The notes beneath the pieces are model-generated. The model searched no databases. It had not been told where the DNA came from and saw only the letters and a program-made list of their open reading frames with translations. From positions 1-64,000 of the forward strand of contig JAHECY010000009.1 in assembly GCA_024641505.1 (NCBI GenBank): DNA of 64,000 nucleotides. The letters are read 5' to 3'. The position numbers and the translations under genes are program-made. The stretch comes from Gammaproteobacteria bacterium (GTDB lineage: Bacteria; Pseudomonadota; Gammaproteobacteria; SG8-11). Shown piece by piece: positions 1 to 8,593 of the stretch (within the stretch, counting starts at the first letter, position 1; every line of letters starts with the position of its first letter).

Positions 1-21
1 TGCCCGGTATCATACCGGGCA
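1..21 (-). terminator. Perfect inverted repeat, possible terminator stem of the 1.3-0.1 kb leftward genes
   Basis: Two perfect 10-base arms (TGCCCGGTAT / ATACCGGGCA) flank one central base, about 60 bases beyond the stop of the leftward gene at 81. In RNA this would fold as a GC-rich 8-pair stem with a 5-base loop, as in an intrinsic terminator. The T-tract expected for the minus strand would lie outside the window, so the call rests on position and symmetry only. Confidence 0.4.
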
Positions 22-80
22 GGTTTCACTACTTATAATAGAATTATGAACTATTAGGGCTGATGCTCCCACCCGTGAAC

Positions 81-1127
81 TTAACGGGCGCAGCGGAAAC
101 CGATGGAGTCTGCAGAGTCCTTGGGGGAGAGGCTTGCGTGGAAGCGATAAATGCCACCACCACCGAAGCCACCCCCACGGTATACCGCCGCCAGAGTGCC
201 GGAACCCGCTGCTTTGCTAGGTTCATTCACACCATAGTTGATTTCGTTGTCAAAAGCGGCGCCCTGGTTAGCCGACGCTGCTGCGCCGTTACCCTGAATC
301 CATTCCGCCACCCATTCAGTCAGATTGCCGGCCATGTCATTGACGCCCCAATTGCTTATGCAAGCAGAACTGGCGCCGGTAGCACCGAGACCAACATTGG
401 TGTTGTTACAACCGGTTTTGGGGGTGCCGGCCGCGGCAACTTGCCATTCCGCATTGGTCAGCAGGCGTTTGCCGGCATTGGCACAGGCTTGTGCCGCCTG
501 GTACCAGGTGATGCGAGCGGTCGGCGTAACGCCGGAGACACTGCGTGCGTAAATCGCGTTGGTGTTGTCGGCGCCGGTATTGTCGGTCGCGCTGCAATTG
601 CTGCCGTTGACCGAACAGGGCAAGGTACCGGTGATCTGGGAAGAACCTGTGGCGTCCCACACGCTGGCTTCATATTTGTCGACGCACACATTACCAACAC
701 GCACCATGATATCGCTGGCGTCATTGCCTTTGCAGTCTAAAGAACTGATCTGGCGTTGCTGCAGACCGCTGATGGCGGCACTGTTGGCCGATACATCACC
801 TGCGTTGGCCTTGGCATTCAGATCCGCGCTGTTGGCTTTACCAGCAAGGGCGCTGTCAACGTCAGCGGTGTTGGCTTTACCGGCGAGGGCGTCGGTGACG
901 TCGGTGGTGTTCGCTTTGCCAGTGATGGCAGCGGTATTGCCGTTAATGCGCGTATTATTGTCATTGACAGACGTTGCTAATGCGTTGAAATTGGCATTGA
1001 CGTCTTCGGCCTTGGCCGCGGTGCCCGATACGAAAGCATTTGGTATGGTTACATCCGACGCCATTGCCTGAGCGGAAACGCTCAGCACGACGATAGATAG
1101 AATAGAATTAAATTTAAGTGCAGACAT
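81..1127 (-). CDS. Secreted formylglycine-generating-enzyme-like (SUMF1 fold) protein with N-terminal repeat stalk, probably non-catalytic
   Basis: The 348-residue product starts with a signal peptide (MSALKFNS...AQAMA). It has a low-complexity stalk of three to four 10-13-residue units of the form GKANTADVDSALA (roughly residues 65-120), and then a SUMF1/FGE-sulfatase domain. Domain hallmarks are VCVDKYEAS, a WYQAAQACANAGKRLLTNAEWQ block, DMAGNLTEW and the terminal GFRCAR. In true formylglycine-generating enzymes two catalytic cysteines lie in the RGGS...C....C.YR stretch; here that stretch reads RGGGFGGGGIYRFHAS and has none. It is therefore more likely a structural or ligand-binding member of the fold than a sulfatase activator. 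The start at 1127 is preferred over an upstream ATG at 1157 because an AGGGGT ribosome site lies 7 bases before it and the signal peptide begins there. It lies 41 bases downstream of a tiny lipoprotein gene, likely co-transcribed. The stalk repeats resemble trimeric fibre segments. Confidence 0.8.
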   Translation of the reverse strand: MSALKFNSILSIVVLSVSAQAMASDVTIPNAFVSGTAAKAEDVNANFNALATSVNDNNTRINGNTAAITGKANTTDVTDALAGKANTADVDSALAGKANSADLNAKANAGDVSANSAAISGLQQRQISSLDCKGNDASDIMVRVGNVCVDKYEASVWDATGSSQITGTLPCSVNGSNCSATDNTGADNTNAIYARSVSGVTPTARITWYQAAQACANAGKRLLTNAEWQVAAAGTPKTGCNNTNVGLGATGASSACISNWGVNDMAGNLTEWVAEWIQGNGAAASANQGAAFDNEINYGVNEPSKAAGSGTLAAVYRGGGFGGGGIYRFHASLSPKDSADSIGFRCAR

Positions 1128-1168
1128 TGCAGTTACCCCTGTTTCATTAAGTTGCATACAAGTTGAGC

Positions 1169-1342
1169 TTATGACCAGTTATCCCGGTTCCAAACCATCT
1201 CGTTCCAGTTGCTGGAATCGGGAGTTGGTTTGTTCTGGTCTCCGGGATCAGAGCTATTACCGCCACCACTACTGCAACCTGTCGACAACATAGCGAGCAA
1301 TGCCAGGGGTAGCAGCATTTTTAACGAGAATTGTTTTGACAT
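1169..1342 (-). CDS. 57-residue putative lipoprotein
   Basis: A short gene with a strong AGGAG ribosome site 6 bases before its ATG. It encodes a signal peptide with a lipobox (LLAMLSTGC, lipidated Cys at residue 23), a Ser/Gly-rich linker and an aromatic end (NWNEMVWNRDNWS). It should be anchored in the inner or outer membrane with about 34 residues exposed. The residues after the Cys (SSGGG) do not include the Asp that usually causes inner-membrane retention, so outer-membrane sorting is likely. It directly precedes the SUMF1-like gene in the same direction. No function is recognised. Coding status rests on the ribosome site, the lipobox and the operon-like position. Confidence 0.7.
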   Translation of the reverse strand: MSKQFSLKMLLPLALLAMLSTGCSSGGGNSSDPGDQNKPTPDSSNWNEMVWNRDNWS

Positions 1343-1766
1343 TTCTGTCTCCTAAAATGACATTGGTAAATCCAGGATACATCCATGTGTATACCACCGT
1401 TGCTGCTCCCTCCGTGTTCACTACCCCATGAGCGTTATATTCCGGATCAGTTTTATATTAAAAAGTGTTATAAACTTATATCCGTGGGGAAATGCTAGCA
1501 ATTATGTTAAAAAAACTCAACTCAATTTTCAGCTGAAATCTCACAGCCACCTGAATACAAAATATTTATTATATTAATCAATTAGATAGTGTGATATTTT
1601 CTAGATCTACATGTCATGTCCCGGTCCCTTGGATGATGTGGCAGGCGTCAATCAAATTGTTTTTGTCTAGTGGACCGAAATTATATATTGAATACCGATG
1701 TTTTAAACCAGTTATTTAATAGGGGCTGATATAATTCTCCCCTAAGTTTACGCAGGGCGACTCGCT
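1343..1766. other. AT-rich divergent intergenic region
   Basis: This 424-base gap lies between the leftward lipoprotein gene and the rightward epimerase gene, so it must carry both promoters. No credible ORF is visible. The right end holds an extended -10 promoter candidate (entered separately). A second, weaker pair, TTGTCT at 1663 and TATATT at 1684, has a short 15-base spacer. Confidence 0.6.
1727..1735 (+). promoter_or_regulatory. Extended -10 promoter candidate for the exopolysaccharide operon
   Basis: TGATATAAT is an exact sigma-70 extended -10 element (TG, one base, TATAAT). It lies 31 bases before the ATG of the epimerase gene, giving a predicted leader of about 25 bases. There is no good -35 box at 17 bases, which is acceptable for an extended -10 promoter. 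This is inferred from sequence match and position only. Confidence 0.45.
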
Positions 1767-2702
1767 ATGGAGCAATTTCGGGAGGCAAAAGTATTAGTGA
1801 CGGGTGCCAGCGGTTTTATCGGTGGGCGTTTGGTACGAACACTGGTGACTTGCGGGGCCCAGGTATACGGCATCTCCCGGTATGCGCTGATTCCTGAATT
1901 GGAAGCTGAGCGCCGCATTCAGGGTGATTTGAGTGATCGGGCTTTTGTTCTGCAAGCGGTGAAAACCCTAAAGCCTGACTTTATTTACCACTTGTCTAGT
2001 ATGGTTACTGGGTCACGGGATGTCACCATGGTAAATCCCGTGTTGATGGCGAATTTGGTCGCGACTACCAATCTCCTGGAGGCGGCATCGGTCAATGGCG
2101 CCCGGAAAGTCGTCATCGCCGGTTCGCTGGAAGAACCCGATGCCGATGACGGCAACGCCGTACCGTGCTCACCCTACGCGGCAGCGAAATGGGCCGCATC
2201 CGGTTACGCCCGAATGTTTGCCGAGCTGTATCAGTTGCCGGTCAGTATCGCGAAACTGTTCATGGTCTATGGGCCGGGGCAGAAAGACCTAAAAAAATTC
2301 GTGCCCTATGTGATCCTGTCCTTGTTACAATCACATGTGCCTAAACTGGCCAGCGGGACACGACCGGTAGATTGGATTTTCGTTGATGATGTGGTGCATG
2401 GCTTGTTGCTGATGGGGCAAGTCAGTGACCTCGACGGCAAAACCGTGGAACTTGGCAGTGGCGCATTGCATACCACGCGTGATATTGCGTTGCAGATTAC
2501 GCGGCTCATCGGTGATGGCGTGGCGCCGGAGTTCGGAGCCATACCCGACAGACCATTGGAACGTATTCGCCAGGCGGATGTGGCGCAGACGCAGCAATTG
2601 CTGGGTTGGTCGCCGAGTAGGGATATTGCGACAGGTTTACAGCAAACCATTGATTGGTACCGGAATGGCTTGCAAAAGGGTGAGTTCTCCCTCACCGAAT
2701 AA
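1767..2702 (+). CDS. NAD-dependent epimerase/dehydratase (extended SDR family)
   Basis: The 311-residue protein has the N-terminal Rossmann nucleotide-binding motif GASGFIGG (residues 13-20) and the catalytic Tyr-x-x-x-Lys as YAAAK in SPYAAAKWAASGYAR. This is the family of UDP-glucose 4-epimerases, GDP-mannose dehydratases and related nucleotide-sugar enzymes, acting in the cytoplasm to make sugar donors. The substrate cannot be read from the sequence. It opens the exopolysaccharide gene series and is followed about 100 bases later by an amidotransferase. The family usually runs 300-350 residues, so it is full length. Confidence 0.85.
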   Translation: MEQFREAKVLVTGASGFIGGRLVRTLVTCGAQVYGISRYALIPELEAERRIQGDLSDRAFVLQAVKTLKPDFIYHLSSMVTGSRDVTMVNPVLMANLVATTNLLEAASVNGARKVVIAGSLEEPDADDGNAVPCSPYAAAKWAASGYARMFAELYQLPVSIAKLFMVYGPGQKDLKKFVPYVILSLLQSHVPKLASGTRPVDWIFVDDVVHGLLLMGQVSDLDGKTVELGSGALHTTRDIALQITRLIGDGVAPEFGAIPDRPLERIRQADVAQTQQLLGWSPSRDIATGLQQTIDWYRNGLQKGEFSLTE

Positions 2703-2801
2703 ATCATTGGACATAGAGCAACGGAATTCAGTTTTGCAGCCATCAACTACCACAGTATTCGTTTTATCCATCCAGGTTTTCATCGATCTTATGGCCCGTT
2801 C

Positions 2802-4646
2802 ATGTGTGGCATAGCGGGCGAATTTAGACTACGGGCGGATGCGCCAGTAGCCGATTGGGACCAGATCAGCAAAATAATGCGTGCCAGGGGTCCCGATGAT
2901 AAAGGTCATTGGTCGGATGATCACAGCTGTACCATGGTATTCCGACGCCTGTCCATACAAGATCTGACCCAGGCGGGTCATCAACCGATGCTATCCGCCG
3001 ATGGTCGTTACGTTATTGTATTCAACGGCGAAGTATACAATTTCAAGGAATTGCGTCGCGAGCTGGAGGCCGAGGGCTGGCGCTTCCAGTCGGGTTCAGA
3101 TACCGAAGTCGTGCTCTACGCCATGGTGGCGTGGGGTATCAAGGCGCTGGACCGGTTCAATGGCATGTATGCCTTCGGGTTCTTTGACACAGTCACTAAA
3201 CAACTATTGATTGCACGCGATCACGTTGGCATTAAACCGATCTATTATCTGAGTGGCAAGTATGGTCTGGTATTCGCCTCGCAATTCGATCAGATTTTGG
3301 CGCACCCTTGGAGCAGGGGCTGTGATGTTTCCCAGGCAGGTCTTGCGCTGTATTTACGCATGGCATATATCCCCGCGTCGTATTCGATACTGCAGAGTGT
3401 ACGTATGTTACCGCCAGGTCACTACGTGACAATTGATCAGCAGGGTACAGTCAATGAGTATGCTTATTACGTGTTCCCCCGGTTCCAGTCACCTGACCTG
3501 CGCGGCGCCGAAGCAGATGCCGCGGTAGATGCGGCCATATCCGCGGCAGTGCGCCGGCAAATGGTTGCGGATGTGCCGTTGGGCGCCTTTCTATCGGGCG
3601 GTATTGATTCACCTTTGGTGATAGCGAAAATGCTCGAACATACCCGGGATGTGCATGCTTTCACCATCGGTACCCAGGATAAGGCAACGGATGAGTCTAT
3701 CGACGCAAAACGTTATGCCGATGCGTTGGGGGTACGACAAACTATTCGCCATTTTTCACGCAGTGAGGCGTATGCAATTCTTGACGACGTGGTGGCCGCC
3801 AGCGGTGAACCGTTTGGTGATTACTCCATATTTCCCACTTTGCTGGTATCGCGGCTGGCGCGGGAAAATTACAAGGTCATGTTGTCGGGCGACGGAGGCG
3901 ACGAGTTGTTTTGGGGATATGCGAAGCGCTTTTCGGATGCCTTGAATATAGCCCCACAATTTTGCAGCCCTCATTGGCAGCGCAAACTTCGTTGGGGCGT
4001 CAAAAAACTGACCGGCGTCGGCACAATCGATTGGCAGGCAAACGCCTACAAGAACATCGGTGCCTACTACCGCAGAAAGCACAGCCGCCTGTCGGAAAGC
4101 GTGCTGGCGGACATATTTCCTGGATTGCCCGCCTGGCCGCACGAGTACCAACAATTCGATTTTGCAGGCTGTGATCCGGACACTGTCGCGCAATGGACGC
4201 GCTGGAATGAGCTGACCGGGCATCTGACCATGGTGTTGTTGAAGGTCGACCGGGCAAGTATGTCGCAGTCCTTGGAGGTGCGCGTACCATTGCTGGACCG
4301 TGAGGTGATCGCGACTGCCGCGCGTGTCGATTGGCGCAGTTGTCTGGATACTGGAACTGCGATAGGTAAACGGGTTCTACGTCAAAGTCTCGCCAGGCAC
4401 CTGTCTCACCAGACACAGCATAAAAAAGGATTCGAAGTACCGATGTCCGATTGGTTACGCACTTCATTGAAAGAGCCGTATATGGATTTGGTGGTCAACA
4501 GCAAATCGCTCATGGGTATGGAAGTTAATCGCAAGGCGATTTACGAATTGTTCAAGCGCAATGAAGATCGCAAACAGGATTTGGGCTGGACTTTGTGGCC
4601 TTTTTTGAGTCTGGCATTGTGGCAGGACAGGTTTTCAAGGGGCTGA
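2802..4646 (+). CDS. asnB: Asparagine synthetase (glutamine-hydrolysing)-type amidotransferase
   Basis: The 614-residue protein has both halves of class-II asparagine synthetases. The N-terminal glutaminase starts MCGIAGEF, so the nucleophilic Cys2 is exposed after Met removal. The C-terminal ATP-pyrophosphatase domain has the SGGIDS loop near residue 265. The enzyme class transfers ammonia from glutamine to an AMP-activated carboxylate, most often aspartate. In polysaccharide loci such enzymes are also suspected of amidating uronic acid sugars, which is a plausible alternative role here. It lies between a nucleotide-sugar enzyme and a glycosyltransferase in one direction. The ribosome site is weak. 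A paralogue lacking the nucleophile lies at 18.6-20.3 kb. Confidence 0.85.
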   Translation: MCGIAGEFRLRADAPVADWDQISKIMRARGPDDKGHWSDDHSCTMVFRRLSIQDLTQAGHQPMLSADGRYVIVFNGEVYNFKELRRELEAEGWRFQSGSDTEVVLYAMVAWGIKALDRFNGMYAFGFFDTVTKQLLIARDHVGIKPIYYLSGKYGLVFASQFDQILAHPWSRGCDVSQAGLALYLRMAYIPASYSILQSVRMLPPGHYVTIDQQGTVNEYAYYVFPRFQSPDLRGAEADAAVDAAISAAVRRQMVADVPLGAFLSGGIDSPLVIAKMLEHTRDVHAFTIGTQDKATDESIDAKRYADALGVRQTIRHFSRSEAYAILDDVVAASGEPFGDYSIFPTLLVSRLARENYKVMLSGDGGDELFWGYAKRFSDALNIAPQFCSPHWQRKLRWGVKKLTGVGTIDWQANAYKNIGAYYRRKHSRLSESVLADIFPGLPAWPHEYQQFDFAGCDPDTVAQWTRWNELTGHLTMVLLKVDRASMSQSLEVRVPLLDREVIATAARVDWRSCLDTGTAIGKRVLRQSLARHLSHQTQHKKGFEVPMSDWLRTSLKEPYMDLVVNSKSLMGMEVNRKAIYELFKRNEDRKQDLGWTLWPFLSLALWQDRFSRG

Positions 4647-4675
4647 CCGGTGTCTTCGAATTTCAGGATGTGGCA

Positions 4676-5605
4676 ATGAACGAGATTGGCAAACCGTTGG
4701 TGACGATCGCCATACCGACGTATAACAGAGCTGAGCGATTTCTGGCGAATGCCATCAATTGCGCGCTGCGCCAGACCTACCGCAATCTTGAAATATTGAT
4801 TTCCGATAATTGCTCGACCGACAACACGGAACAGGTGGTGCGCGCTTTTACGGATAGCCGAATCAGGTATATTAAGCAAAGCGTCAATCTTGGGGCCAAT
4901 GGAAATTTCAACTATTGTATAAATAACGCGGCGGGTGAATACATTCACCTGTTATTGGATGATGATGAGATCGATCCGGATTTCATCGAAAGTTGCCTCG
5001 CCGCGGTCGGTGACCGGGACGTGGGATTGATCAGGACCGGTACCCGATTGATAGATGATGAAGGTACAGTATTGATGCAGAGGGAAAATCCAGGAAACGG
5101 TCTGAGTGACGTGGAGTTCTTTTTAGCCTGGTTTCACAATAAGCTTACATTGTATGTATGCAGTACTGTGTTTAAAACAGATAAATTGCGTGCAGTGGGA
5201 GGTTTTGGATCTCTGCACAACTTGTTTCAGGATGTTATGGCGGAAGCCAGGGTAATCGTACGCTATGGACGCGTCGACCTGAGCGAAGTCAAGGCGAGTT
5301 TCCGTCTGCATGATTCCAATATGGGTTCGGCTGCGAAGATTTCCGCCTGGTGTGAAGATAGTCAGCAATTCCTGGATATTCTCTGTGATTTGTTGCCGGC
5401 GCATCGGGAGGTGTTGGTTTCGGAGGGTAAAATATTTCTCAGCAAAATGAACCTGGAACTTGCCGCTGGTGTAAGACCGTTGTTTCGGCGTTTGCATGGG
5501 TATCGGATCGTGGGCAGTAATTTCGGATTTCCCATGAATCCGTTTACCTACCTCTACCGGAAAGAACTGAAACCGCTGTTGAAAAAAATCGTGCGCTCAC
5601 GCTAG
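4676..5605 (+). CDS. Family 2 glycosyltransferase (GT-A fold)
   Basis: The product of about 309 residues has a classic GT2 start, VTIAIPTYNRAERF. It is followed by LEILISDNCSTDNTE and by the LLLDDDE acidic triad that binds the nucleotide-sugar and metal ion. It should transfer a sugar from a nucleotide donor to a lipid-linked glycan on the cytoplasmic face. The open frame extends to 4595, overlapping the previous gene, but the ATG at 4676 fits the domain start and has an AGGA upstream. Donor and acceptor are unknown. Confidence 0.85.
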   Translation: MNEIGKPLVTIAIPTYNRAERFLANAINCALRQTYRNLEILISDNCSTDNTEQVVRAFTDSRIRYIKQSVNLGANGNFNYCINNAAGEYIHLLLDDDEIDPDFIESCLAAVGDRDVGLIRTGTRLIDDEGTVLMQRENPGNGLSDVEFFLAWFHNKLTLYVCSTVFKTDKLRAVGGFGSLHNLFQDVMAEARVIVRYGRVDLSEVKASFRLHDSNMGSAAKISAWCEDSQQFLDILCDLLPAHREVLVSEGKIFLSKMNLELAAGVRPLFRRLHGYRIVGSNFGFPMNPFTYLYRKELKPLLKKIVRSR

Positions 5606-5619
5606 CGGGGAAAACTTCG

Positions 5620-5706
5620 ATGACCGTAGATTACGACTACCGAACCACGCATCGGGTCATAAGGATGGCCTGCGATCAAGGAGTTTGGGATTGGGCCGGC
5701 CTTTAG
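5620..5706 (+). CDS. Possible 28-codon leader ORF overlapping the next glycosyltransferase start
   Basis: An ATG with GGGG 8 bases upstream opens a 28-codon frame that ends at 5706, after the preferred TTG start (5691) of the following gene. Such an overlap could couple translation of the TTG-started gene to the leader. The peptide has no recognisable similarity and it may be chance. Confidence 0.2.
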   Translation: MTVDYDYRTTHRVIRMACDQGVWDWAGL

Positions 5707-6644
5707 TTTCCATACTGATTTGCAGCTATAATCGCGCGCATCTGATCCAGCCGACGTTGGACTCGGTGCTTAACCAGACTTATCAACCGGTGGAAATCAT
5801 ATTTTTGGATGATGGTTCAACCGACAACACTGAAGAAGTCGTGCGCCGCTACGCGGACAAAGTTCAATATTATAGGCAGGAAAATTCCGGCATTGCGCGA
5901 GCCAGAAATAGCGCATGCGTTATTGCCAAGGGTGTATTTATTGCGTTCCAGGATGATGATGACATCATGCCTTCCGATCGTGTTGAGACGCTATACCAGG
6001 CAATCGCGCCATACCCTGAAGCGGTGTTTGCCGTCGGTGACCTCATGACAATAGACGATACTGGTGCATTAACCGGGTACCGATGGTTAACGGAAGGTAT
6101 GTTGAGTCGAGATGAAGCGGTTACTTTCGATGAAAACGCCTATGAAGCGGTGTTGTGGCCAAAGCTCCCTGTTGCTCCGCACACTACTTTATTTCGCCGT
6201 GCCGCAGGAGAAAAAGTCGGATGGTTTAATGTTAATTACAAATATGCATCAGAGGACAAGGATTTTTTCGCGAGACTGGCATTGCTGGGTAAGGTGATAT
6301 ATGTTCCTCGCGTAGTTTCATATTACCGTCGAGGTCATGGTTCGCTCACGGCCAATAGTACGCGCACGGAATATGGAGCGCTGATGATGTACCAAGATCA
6401 TTTACGTGCAGACTACGTGAAAAGCCCCTGTATGGCGCGGCGTCTAAGATTTCGCATGTATTTGTCGTTGCGAAGAATATTTTTCGAATGTTCAATGGGG
6501 GCACGATTGCCGGAGGGTCTTGAAGTTAAAGATTTAAGATCTTTCGCGCAAGCATTATCGTTTAAAGACATGGCGCGGTTATATAGTAGTAAGTGGATAT
6601 TCTTTCCGTTAAAAAGACTGATAAAAACCATATTAGCGCGATAG
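5691..6644 (+). CDS. Family 2 glycosyltransferase (GT-A fold)
   Basis: The protein of about 317 residues carries the GT2 core PLVSILICSYNRAHLI, an IIFLDDGSTDNTEE motif, NSGIARARN and the metal-binding QDDDD. The N-terminal half is the catalytic fold; the C-terminal third is basic and probably membrane-associated. No in-frame ATG precedes the domain. A TTG at 5691 has an AAGGAG ribosome site 7 bases upstream and is chosen over another TTG at 5685, which is only one base from that site. Its 3' end overlaps the convergent gene by 12 bases. The sugar specificity is not evident. Confidence 0.85.
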   Translation: MGRPLVSILICSYNRAHLIQPTLDSVLNQTYQPVEIIFLDDGSTDNTEEVVRRYADKVQYYRQENSGIARARNSACVIAKGVFIAFQDDDDIMPSDRVETLYQAIAPYPEAVFAVGDLMTIDDTGALTGYRWLTEGMLSRDEAVTFDENAYEAVLWPKLPVAPHTTLFRRAAGEKVGWFNVNYKYASEDKDFFARLALLGKVIYVPRVVSYYRRGHGSLTANSTRTEYGALMMYQDHLRADYVKSPCMARRLRFRMYLSLRRIFFECSMGARLPEGLEVKDLRSFAQALSFKDMARLYSSKWIFFPLKRLIKTILAR

Positions 6645-7877
6645 CAGGTGTGAGTACAATTGCTCTACTTTGTCATTGAGTAAAGTGATATCAAAATTAC
6701 TCAGTATATGATTTCTGGCGTTGTGTGTAATGTCCATCCATAGTTCTGGATGATCCACTAAGATACCAACTTTTTCAGCCAACGCGGCAGAGTCGCGCTC
6801 CGCTACTATAAATCCAGAAACGCCATCCTGAATAAGTTCCACAAGACCGCCATGATTGGTTGCCACCACAGGCATGCCGACAGCCATGGCTTCTTTGGCC
6901 GCATTCGGTATGCCTTCCATCTCACCATTCTCCGCTGTCACGCTTGGACATACGAAAACATGAGAGTTGTGCAAGTAGTCCAGAATTTCGGTTTGGGAGC
7001 GCCAGCCAGCAAGGGTAATGTAAGCGTCAAGCCCTAAATCAGCGATACGTTGCTCAATAGCGGCCCTCAGGGTACCATCTCCAATAATGGTGTAGTGAAA
7101 TTTGTAGCCTTTGTCAGCTAAGATTTTTGAGGCTTCGATGCTGTAAATAAGACCCTTCATTTCAACGAAACGGGCAATGCTCAAAAGTTTTATTGGGGTA
7201 TCATGTTGGGGTTTTCGTTCATGATATGAATAGAAATTGCAATCAATGCCAGAGTGCAGAACCTCGGTTTTTTGTCGTGGGCAGCCGAGGGCAACAATCT
7301 TGTCCTGCAAGGCTGCGCTGACCGGCAAAAATAAATCTCCAGTTGCAAATAGAAAATTATACTGTCCCTGGTTGGTTCTGTGATCTTGTGTGGCATCATG
7401 ACCGCGGAACGATGTAACCAGTTTGACGTTACTTGAAAAGATATGTCGGTATGCGGCAATTACCGGACCCGCGGTGCCAAATTGGCAATGGATGATATCG
7501 ATATTATGTCTTGTGACGATCTCATTTATATAGAATGAGTCGAGTAAGTTGAAGCGAAAATCATTTTCGCCTAATCTTTCCGGAAGAATTCTTGCTAACG
7601 CAGCCATGGTCCGCAACGGATCGCGCACAAAGAATTTAGCGCATTGCGCCACAAGCGTAAGCAGGCGTCGGAATCGCCGTTTCGGTAAATTGTTGAAGTA
7701 AAATGTTTTATCCAACAGCGCATAGTCTTCGATATAGGGATGGAAATTCCGGGTCGCCGAATGGTGGCGTGCGAGAATACGAATGAGGTGGCCTTTTTGA
7801 ATCATGCCGGTAATCTGATTCAGAATAAACGTTTCTGTTATTACAGGGAACGCATCTACAATGTACAGAATTCTCAT
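6633..7877 (-). CDS. Family 4 glycosyltransferase (GT-B fold)
   Basis: The 414-residue product begins MRILYIVDAFPVITETF, the usual start of retaining GT-B enzymes. It carries the GT4 signature E-x7-E in EGIPNAAKEAMAVGMPVVAT, followed by GGLVELIQDGVSGFIV, the donor-binding end. The frame can extend to a TTG at 7925 that overlaps the upstream acetyltransferase stop by 3 bases, but the ATG at 7877 matches the family start. It is transcribed leftward with the acetyltransferase gene as a small pair inserted between rightward genes. It likely adds one sugar to the growing repeat unit in the cytoplasm. Confidence 0.85.
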   Translation of the reverse strand: MRILYIVDAFPVITETFILNQITGMIQKGHLIRILARHHSATRNFHPYIEDYALLDKTFYFNNLPKRRFRRLLTLVAQCAKFFVRDPLRTMAALARILPERLGENDFRFNLLDSFYINEIVTRHNIDIIHCQFGTAGPVIAAYRHIFSSNVKLVTSFRGHDATQDHRTNQGQYNFLFATGDLFLPVSAALQDKIVALGCPRQKTEVLHSGIDCNFYSYHERKPQHDTPIKLLSIARFVEMKGLIYSIEASKILADKGYKFHYTIIGDGTLRAAIEQRIADLGLDAYITLAGWRSQTEILDYLHNSHVFVCPSVTAENGEMEGIPNAAKEAMAVGMPVVATNHGGLVELIQDGVSGFIVAERDSAALAEKVGILVDHPELWMDITHNARNHILSNFDITLLNDKVEQLYSHLLSR

Positions 7878-7921
7878 AATAATTAGCGGGATGTTAGTTT
7901 TACGAAAAAAGCAGACTACGT

Positions 7922-8593
7922 TCAATCGCGAAATTTGATAACTTTCGCGGGAACACCTGCGGCGATGGCATTCGCAGGAATGTCGCTCGTGACCACGGAA
8001 CCTGCGGAAATAACCGCACCAGTCCCGATTCTTACACCACTGAGTACTATAACTCCGGCACCGATCCAGGCTTCATCTTCTATGACGATGGGACCTTTTG
8101 AAGTTATCGCTTGTTCACGAATCGGGATACCAACGGCGACTCCATGATCATAACTGAAGAAACTGCAATTTACGGCAATCATGACATTTTTCCCGATGAT
8201 AATCGGTTGCAGGTAAGCGTTAAGCTGGCATCTGGGATGGATGCTGGAACCATCGCCAATTTCAACGAAACCATTGGTGCCGGTTTCAATGGTAACGTTT
8301 CGGTAGATATACACTTGGTCGCCTAATTTCAGTCGTCCGCCATCGATGTTTTGATAAATGAGGCAATTATCATCAATGTATACGTTGACGCCGTGTTCTA
8401 GATCCTCGTGGTAAATCGTTGAACGTGCCGAGAAATAAGCCCTTTGACTTAAATGCGCCATGAATACGCGCTGATAATGTGGTGGTGCGAAAGAGGCGGC
8501 GATTCGTGTAAACACGCGGCCTAAAGGGGTCCTGCCGGAATACCGCATCCAGAAGCGAGCCCATCGGCGCGCGAAATTGTTGTTAACGTCCAT
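7922..8593 (-). CDS. Hexapeptide-repeat O-acetyltransferase
   Basis: The C-terminal two thirds of this 223-residue protein is a left-handed beta-helix with hexapeptide repeats such as IGDGSS, IGKNVM, IEDEAWIGAGVIVLSGVRIG and GAVISAGSVVTSDIP. It resembles the maltose/galactoside acetyltransferase group. The expected active-site His lies in FFSYDHGVAV. The N-terminus is basic and helical. It probably moves an acetyl group from acetyl-CoA to a sugar of the polysaccharide repeat unit. It is translationally linked to the downstream glycosyltransferase gene. Confidence 0.85.
   Translation of the reverse strand: MDVNNNFARRWARFWMRYSGRTPLGRVFTRIAASFAPPHYQRVFMAHLSQRAYFSARSTIYHEDLEHGVNVYIDDNCLIYQNIDGGRLKLGDQVYIYRNVTIETGTNGFVEIGDGSSIHPRCQLNAYLQPIIIGKNVMIAVNCSFFSYDHGVAVGIPIREQAITSKGPIVIEDEAWIGAGVIVLSGVRIGTGAVISAGSVVTSDIPANAIAAGVPAKVIKFRD

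Noticed and set aside
63..740. Long rightward open frame opposite the SUMF1-like gene
   Set aside because: It is the antisense shadow of a gene with a signal peptide, conserved domain and ribosome site.
81..1127. Phage tail fibre or adhesin call for the SUMF1-like protein
   Set aside because: Only the stalk repeats look fibre-like; no phage genes are nearby and the C-terminal domain is clearly SUMF1-like.
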